DNA of 64,000 bases from assembly GCA_029582155.1 (NCBI GenBank), contig CM055898.1, positions 36,083,455-36,147,454 on the forward strand, in the 5' to 3' direction. The position numbers were made by a program, and so were the translations under genes. The stretch's first letter is position 1, and each line of letters opens with the position of its first letter. The notes under the pieces are model-generated. The model was not told the origin of the DNA and made no database searches. It saw only the letters and a list, made by a program, of their open reading frames with translations. The DNA comes from Panopea generosa. Taxonomy: Eukaryota; Mollusca; Bivalvia; Adapedonta; Hiatellidae. Positions 58,435 to 64,000 of this stretch are shown piece by piece.

Positions 58435-60055
58435 AATTTATCTAATCCCAATTTTCCTTATACTGTAGGATTCTTACTCTCATAACTTTTTTTAACTTTT
58501 GTGAATGAAAGTAATAGCGAATAAGATTTGTTCTGTCTTCACAAGGGAATCTTATTTGCATTTTCCGTTCTTATTAATTGGTTATTTATCATTGTCTGTT
58601 GTTACAAATGTGACCATGACGAAATAAAGGTTGTTGTTGAATGTTATAACTTCTATTTCATGTGTATATATTCGTATTCTGTATCGACAAGTATTTCTTT
58701 TAGAGGATATATTGATCTGCTAATTTTATTATACGATTTAGAAATAATGTTACATCGGTGTTTGGGGCACCATCTGTTTCGATTTTCATTCTCACATAAG
58801 TTTAATTGGGTTTCCAAGATAATTTGAAACAATCCTCTGGAGATGAAGGCGGAAGAGATGCATTTATAATTTAAACAATATCTCACTTTCTTATCTTGCT
58901 TTAACATATTGTTATTCTTAAAATTCACTTTTCAAATTAAGTTAAAATTCCCTTTCAACCTAGTAAAGATATTAACATCATACTCTTACTGTAACTAAAA
59001 CAAACATAAGTTTTAGTAACGGAATAAAATCGGTTACTATTGTTTTCCGAATCTGACACGACTTCAAACCTTTTGTATTTACTAGCAATTTCCAGACAAA
59101 ACAATTCATTTGTAAAACTATAAATGCACAACAATATAAACGAATTAAAGCGTCTCATAAACCCGAGACACTGTCCCACATAATCAATATAATGTACTGG
59201 AGATTGAGATTTTATTTCGACAAATATTGTTTTAACTTCCCGAGTATTGAATAGAAAAAGACATTATCCCAAATGAGACCGGTTTCATGGTGCATCGTCA
59301 TCAATAATTGAACCCGCTTTAGTGCTTCGAATTATTCTAGATTTACACGCCTACTCTAAAACGAACACTTATTTCTCCACATTTAGGGGGGAAATTTCAT
59401 TTATACCATTATTAATACGCACTTAATCTGTATTAAACATTTGTTTAACATTTTCTTTATTACACACTCTGAAACCATTACTTTGGGTCATTCGTGACCG
59501 GGTGGTCAAAGCAACTGTCCGTGTAGTTTGTACATGACTCGTTCAGAATTGAATCAAGGATGGAGTCTGTGCAATGTCATTCAAGCGTGCGCAGTGATGA
59601 CGAACTTAATAATTAAATCATTGTGTAGGCTGTTTAAACAACTAAGATCGACATAATTATGAAAAATGAAGCTATTCCAATGGTTGTCAAATGAGGTTAA
59701 ACACTAAGTCTAATCTAGACGCCCTTGTTTGAAATAATAAACAATGTCTATGCATTAGTTGCACCGATATGAACCGAACTTGAAATTCTTCTAGCATGGT
59801 ATCTATAAGAATATTCTTGCTTGATTGGTGTCATTGACTCCTCTTTTTTAGTATTAACAGTGAAGTGTTGACACTGCTGAAACGAAATATAATGTCAATA
59901 AATGTCACGTCGTCAGAACCAACACCATTGATGTGAATAAATAGTTCGTTTCACTTGAATGCCATGTATAACTTTCTGATCAACAGTATCACTAAAGTTT
60001 GACGAAAACATATGTTTATTTTACTACACTTAACGTCTCACTATACAGTTGATTC
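58435..60055. other. unannotated stretch
   Basis: No gene or classifiable repeat. Frames 58528-58827 (+) and 58653-58928 (-) overlap each other and have no domain. Confidence 0.5.
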
Positions 60056-60059
60056 TCGT

Positions 60060-60490
60060 CTTTGTCGTGGTAGATTCATGCGCTTAAAAAAGTTCTGTGT
60101 AATTCGGTTTGAACTATTTTCAAACTGGTTCATAGGGTGATGTGATTTCTTGCTGCAGATTAGTAGAACAAATGCTTGCATAGCATAAACTGTTGTAAGA
60201 CATAACTGATGTTAAAAAGGTGACTTTTATAGGATCCTAACAGATGCACATGTTTATGAGCATTTGAGGACTTCTGTTAAAACGTCTAAGGTTGTCATTT
60301 TAGAAAAAAACAAAGCAGGTCGACATCCCAGTTATTATGCATTTTTATATGAGGATACATTCCTGCTGTAAAGAAATACTTTGAGATAAGTCTATGTTGA
60401 ATGATTTTTAATAAGGAAACCCAAACCTTATTTTATATAGAAAAAATAACAAAATTCAACTGTGTATTGAGACCTGAAACGTTATTAACG
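60060..60490. repeat. duplicated block Z, copy 2
   Basis: Counterpart of 31900-32250: TCGGTTTGAACTATTTTCAA, GTGATTTCTTGCTGCAG, ACAAAATTCAACTGTGTATT. About 100 bases longer, with insertions in the middle. No satellite follows here. Confidence 0.75.
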
Positions 60491-60794
60491 TGTTAAGCCA
60501 GTAGTATCTTGATAGAAGTTCGGCATTTGAATTTAAGGCCAAATTACAGCAACGAGGGTGTTATACACTTGCTGCAATTGTTCCAAATTGGATGAGATTA
60601 AAATAAATGCATTTTGTTTAACACTGATATTGTGTAACGATTCTACACGCACAATAAAAGCCACGTTTCCTCGTGACAAATTTCATCGATATACAAATGA
60701 AATTGGCATATTACTGGAAAGTTTTTTTTTCATATCTCTGAAAATACACACTGTCATATTTTATAAAGCGAGCAAAAAAATCATGAAGTAGTCA

Positions 60795-61025
60795 CCAGGG
60801 GGCGATATATTGTCTTGAGATACTCTGTTCGCCAAGTCATTTGACAGCGAGTACATAGTTATGGCTCAACGACGTACCTCTTATTTCATTATAAAGAAAA
60901 CGGAGTACAATTTTATGACAAAATATCACCAAATCAATGCTAACAGCGTGGAAGAAATATAGTAAAGCAATAAATAATTTATATGGAATATGAAACAAAG
61001 ATATGGCTGGATATACTCTCATCTT
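60795..61025. repeat. local duplication, copy 1
   Basis: Related to 62640-62900: GCCAAGTCATTTGACAGCGAG versus GCCAAGTTATTTGACAACGAG (each interrupted by single changes), CGACGTACC, TTATTTCATTAT, and a shared (A)ATAATTTA. The copies are about 1.85 kb apart in the same orientation. Confidence 0.6.
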
Positions 61026-61083
61026 TTATGAATATGCAATTTAGAGAACGAATATTTTTCGTGTTTATTTAAATTTTAAATGG

Positions 61084-61180
61084 TGTGTTTTTTGGTGTTT
61101 GTGGTGGTGTTGGTGGTGGTGGTGCCGTTGCCTTGCTGTTGCTGTTGTCGTTATTTTTTGTTGTTGTTGATGTCGTTATA
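61084..61180. repeat. trinucleotide-rich tract (GGT/GTT)n
   Basis: GGTGGTGTTGGTGGTGGTGG passes into GCTGTTGCTGTTGTCG and TTGTTGTTGTTG. Confidence 0.9.
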
Positions 61181-61354
61181 TAATCAGTGACGATAAATTA
61201 AAATATTGCCAATTTCATTATTAAAATATTTAATATCTATTTTTTTTTACATTCGAGTATTTAGGATAGTGCATGAACATCTATTAAGTAAATTATGACA
61301 AAATATATCGCAAATGATAGTTAATAAACCCCATTTTCTGTATATTGTTGCTTA

Positions 61355-61425
61355 TAATGGACCTCGTCAATAAGCCTTCAATGACATAATATGACGCTAA
61401 ATATTCAAACAAACAAAATGGATTA
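61355..61425 (+). mobile_element. SINE tail fragment
   Basis: AATAAGCCTTCAATGACATAA followed by ATGACGCTAAATATTCAAAC and AAACAAA matches only the last part of the SINE family (single-base changes in the first phrase). Confidence 0.6.
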
Positions 61426-61899
61426 CAGGCTGTTGTCAAAATACTGTTAGCTTCAATTGTTTTCCGTTTTCATTAAACACTGCTATGATATTAGCCTTGA
61501 GACATCAATTTAACAATATCTATATATTCAAATAAGCCATCAAGTAAAACCGATATTACGTATAGGTTAAGACAGAAATGAGAATTCTTCTTAAGTAAGA
61601 ACAGACAGGAGGGAGCAAAACAATCGAATGAACGTTTCTTATTTTTGAAGAGTGTATGCTGTAACCGACTGAGTCAAGCCTTCGGTAGGGCTTTGGGTGC
61701 ATTTGTGTACCTTTATTCACAGTGGTTACGTTAAATCAACTTTAATAAAAATTAGACGGCGAAAATAATTTGCTCTTATTGGATAAAAATAAGAGCATGC
61801 GCTCGAATTGCAACTTGTTGAAAATGACAACATATATAACGAGCAAGAAACTTAGAAATCTCAAGACAAGCCATCAGTCATCTGTTACACAATAAATAT

Positions 61900-62118
61900 G
61901 CCGAATAATCGATTGACTGATTGAATATTTAGCGTCATGTTTTGCCCTCGTGGGCTTACAGAAGATCAGTAACACTAACCACTGTTTCCTGGGATCCTGA
62001 AAGATTCACCATACTCTAGCACACCCAATCTCCGCAGGTAACTTTCTCGCTTGAGCAGTGAGAGACGAATGATAATGAGACACAATGTCGAATACGAATA
62101 TCACGGAGATTATAGCAT
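61900..62118 (-). mobile_element. tRNA-derived SINE, minus strand, head truncated
   Basis: ATCGATTGACTGATTGAATA and TTTAGCGTCATGTTTTGCCC are the tail. TAACCACTGTTTCCTGGGAT, CACACCCAATCTCCGCAGG, AACTTTCTCGCTTGAGCAG and TGAGAGACGAATGATAATGA are the body. The head is mostly missing, much as in the copy at 4012, so both may belong to one head-shortened subfamily. Confidence 0.8.
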
Positions 62119-62164
62119 TTTTAATGCACATTTTACGTAACAGTCAAATTTATGAAAGCGGTTA

Positions 62165-62386
62165 GCTCTATTGAGCAGCCAATAATCTTGAACAGTCACA
62201 TTTGTTATGTTTACTGAGAAAATTAACCAGTATTTAGCAACAACCTGTCTTGAGCGGTCAACTATCTTAAGTAGTCCCATTTGATATGCTTACAGATAAA
62301 TTTAATCAGTATTCAGCAACAACCTCTCATAAAAGACCACATTTGCTCCTTCCCTTGACTGGCTGCTTAAGACAGGTTTTGTTTAA
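62165..62386. repeat. dispersed repeat R3, copy 3 (internally duplicated)
   Basis: AACAGTCACATTTGTTATG, CCAGTATTTAGCAACAACCT, then again AGTAGTCCCATTTGATATGC and CAGTATTCAGCAACAACCT, ending ACTGGCTGCTTAAGACAGGT. The inner unit of about 75 bases is present twice. Confidence 0.8.
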
Positions 62387-62639
62387 TCAGCAATGTTCTT
62401 GTTAAACATACATTTATTCTTTACTTGAATGACATTTCATTCATTATTTTAATAATATTAAAGAGATACAATATTTCTAAAAAATAGGTACTAACTCCAC
62501 CATTTGGGATTTTATAATCCGATTAAACAAACACATACGTTGTTATATAGATTGTTAATAATATAGCCTGAGTCATAACGCTTTAAATGTTTAAGAGATA
62601 GGCAGTGCCCTCTTTCTTAATATATGTCATCGAATTCTT

Positions 62640-62905
62640 ACACGAGATAGACAAAATAGTCGCAAGGGGTACTTAAACACCCATAAATACTTTGTTTGCC
62701 AAGTTATTTGACAACGAGAACGTAATTAAACGAGATCGACGTACCATTTATTTTATTATTAAGGAAATATAACGCCAGGAAAGTGACATAATAACGAACG
62801 CTGTGGGAAAAAGTGGATGTTTTAAATAATTTACACCAGTCTGAAAGATAAATGTCTGTCACTTCATCTAAGGGTAACGATGATGTGGGTAAATGATGTG
62901 GTATG
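62640..62905. repeat. local duplication, copy 2
   Basis: Counterpart of 60795-61025. The 76-codon minus-strand frame 62704-62934 and the 61-codon frame 60837-61022 end with similar peptides (SFNYVLVVK and SHNYVLAVK) because of this duplication. I do not think either is a gene. Confidence 0.6.
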
Positions 62906-63375
62906 GAGACGGAGAGTACTGATCTTTCTAGCATACCATATAAGGCTATATGTTAATTTACCAGATATTTCTATTTCACACTAGGTTCTTGATAACCTCA
63001 TCTCGTTGTGACGTTGTCTAGTCATGTTTTCTAACGGCATAGATGTTGAGCTGCTTTCTCGTTCCTGAAGTTTTTGTAGTACCTGATGAAGAAGGGCAAC
63101 ATCTACTAGCGGTCATGACATTTTATGTGAAATTTAATATTCCATTTAAAAAAAATCCTAAGCGATTTTATTGGCTGAGAAAGTAGGACAACATTTTAAG
63201 TTCGGATTTCCGAATTTCAAACCCATGAAATATTTTAGATCATGTAGCAAGACATGTGACGAAAGTCGGGTAGACTTGAAACATGTCTTTTTCAAATGCT
63301 TACTGTACAAGCAGAAACAAATAGTGTTGGAAGTACACCAAATTTACATCTAGCTTCCTCATCTGTATAATTCGC
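62906..63375. other. unannotated stretch
   Basis: The 60-codon frame 63171-63353 has a cysteine-containing end (SCSKTCDESRVDLKHVFFKC) that faintly resembles a zinc-knuckle end of a LINE, but it is too short to call. Confidence 0.4.
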
Positions 63376-63446
63376 CCCATTAGTGCAATAAGGTACGAAG
63401 TGTAAATGAAAGAAAAAAGCACTTGGTACCTTTTTGCACCAATGGG
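63376..63446. mobile_element. 71-bp foldback element, copy 2
   Basis: CCCATTAGTGCAATAAGGTA and the complement of TACCTTTTTGCACCAATGGG form the arms. In reverse complement it matches 7290-7361, including GGGGCGAATT beyond one end. Confidence 0.75.
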
Positions 63447-64000
63447 ACTATGTGCAGCTTCAGAAGTACCCGTCATAATATACTATGCTATAGGTGAAAT
63501 AAAACAAAAAAATAGCAAAGCAAGAAATAAAATGAATACCAACGTACTAACGTTATGAAAATGCGAAATGTACATAAGATGTTTCATGATAAGTAGCCGA
63601 CCGGTCGACTCTTTTGCTCTGGATTTTGGAAGGATTCTCTGGAGTGATGTACTATAGGGAACAGTATTTCTTTGAATGAGTGAAGACTATATTGCTATTA
63701 TGATTAACACACTTTTTATATGCTGATAATGACAATGTATTGGCGATTATAAATTAGCGAACAAAAACATGTGGTTTGTTATAATAGTTTGCTTATTGTT
63801 TCAAACTTGGAAATACTTAATGATAGAGACTGGCATGTTTACTGATTACTGGAACACAATTTATTCGAATAGAACTGGAACAGTGTATATATAAATATAT
63901 TAACCGAGTACATGCAATCAACTATTACTACTGCATTTTGGACGTTGGTTCATTATCTAGTCAGTTTACATGAAGACTGTAAAAAATTTCAGCCATACAA
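63447..64000. other. unannotated stretch
   Basis: No gene or repeat recognised. Confidence 0.5.

Overview
The window is AT-rich eukaryotic intergenic DNA made of repeats and transposon remains. I find no convincing host protein gene, rRNA or true tRNA. The likely source is a marine mollusc, probably a bivalve. That is inference, resting on a tRNA-headed SINE family whose tail reads GTTAGCCCTCGATGG ... GACGCTAAATATTC, on several 5'-truncated LINE families, and on degenerate repeats carrying the GAGTTATGGTTCTT motif that I associate with mollusc genomes.

The main structure is an old tandem segmental duplication between about 7.8 and 41.3 kb. Three units (A about 7.8-16.5 kb, B about 16.6-23.9 kb, C about 24.2-31.2 kb) carry the same homologous blocks in the same order, at about 6.7-7.4 kb spacing. 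A fourth, more eroded unit (D, about 31.4-41.3 kb) carries some of them. The same SINE sits at the same place in A, B and C, so it predates the duplication. Units A-C each hold a different tandem array between block 1 and block 2: 31 bp x5, 66 bp x7 and 53 bp x48. D holds a roughly 87-92 bp satellite of about 38 copies. Single-copy relatives of the 53-bp monomer lie at the matching site in A and B, so that satellite appears to have grown in place. Younger insertions distinguish the units: a 458-bp TTAA-flanked DNA element in B with its empty site in C, a LINE nested in a second TTAA-flanked element in B, a 160-bp insert with a 7-bp duplication in C, and a 2-kb LINE in D.

From 41.3 to 64 kb the DNA is sparser. 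It holds a pogo/Tigger-like MITE, foldback elements, three copies of a TTAAGACAGGT-tailed repeat, reverse-strand SINEs, a small Ty3/Gypsy fossil, a 5'-truncated LINE ending in (TTCTG)4, and a full-length Tc1-like transposon (56691-58187) with a DD34E transposase interrupted by two in-frame TGA codons. Another copy of a sequence flanking the D satellite occurs near 60 kb. Nothing here forms a pathway; the interest lies in how duplication, satellite growth and insertions are layered.
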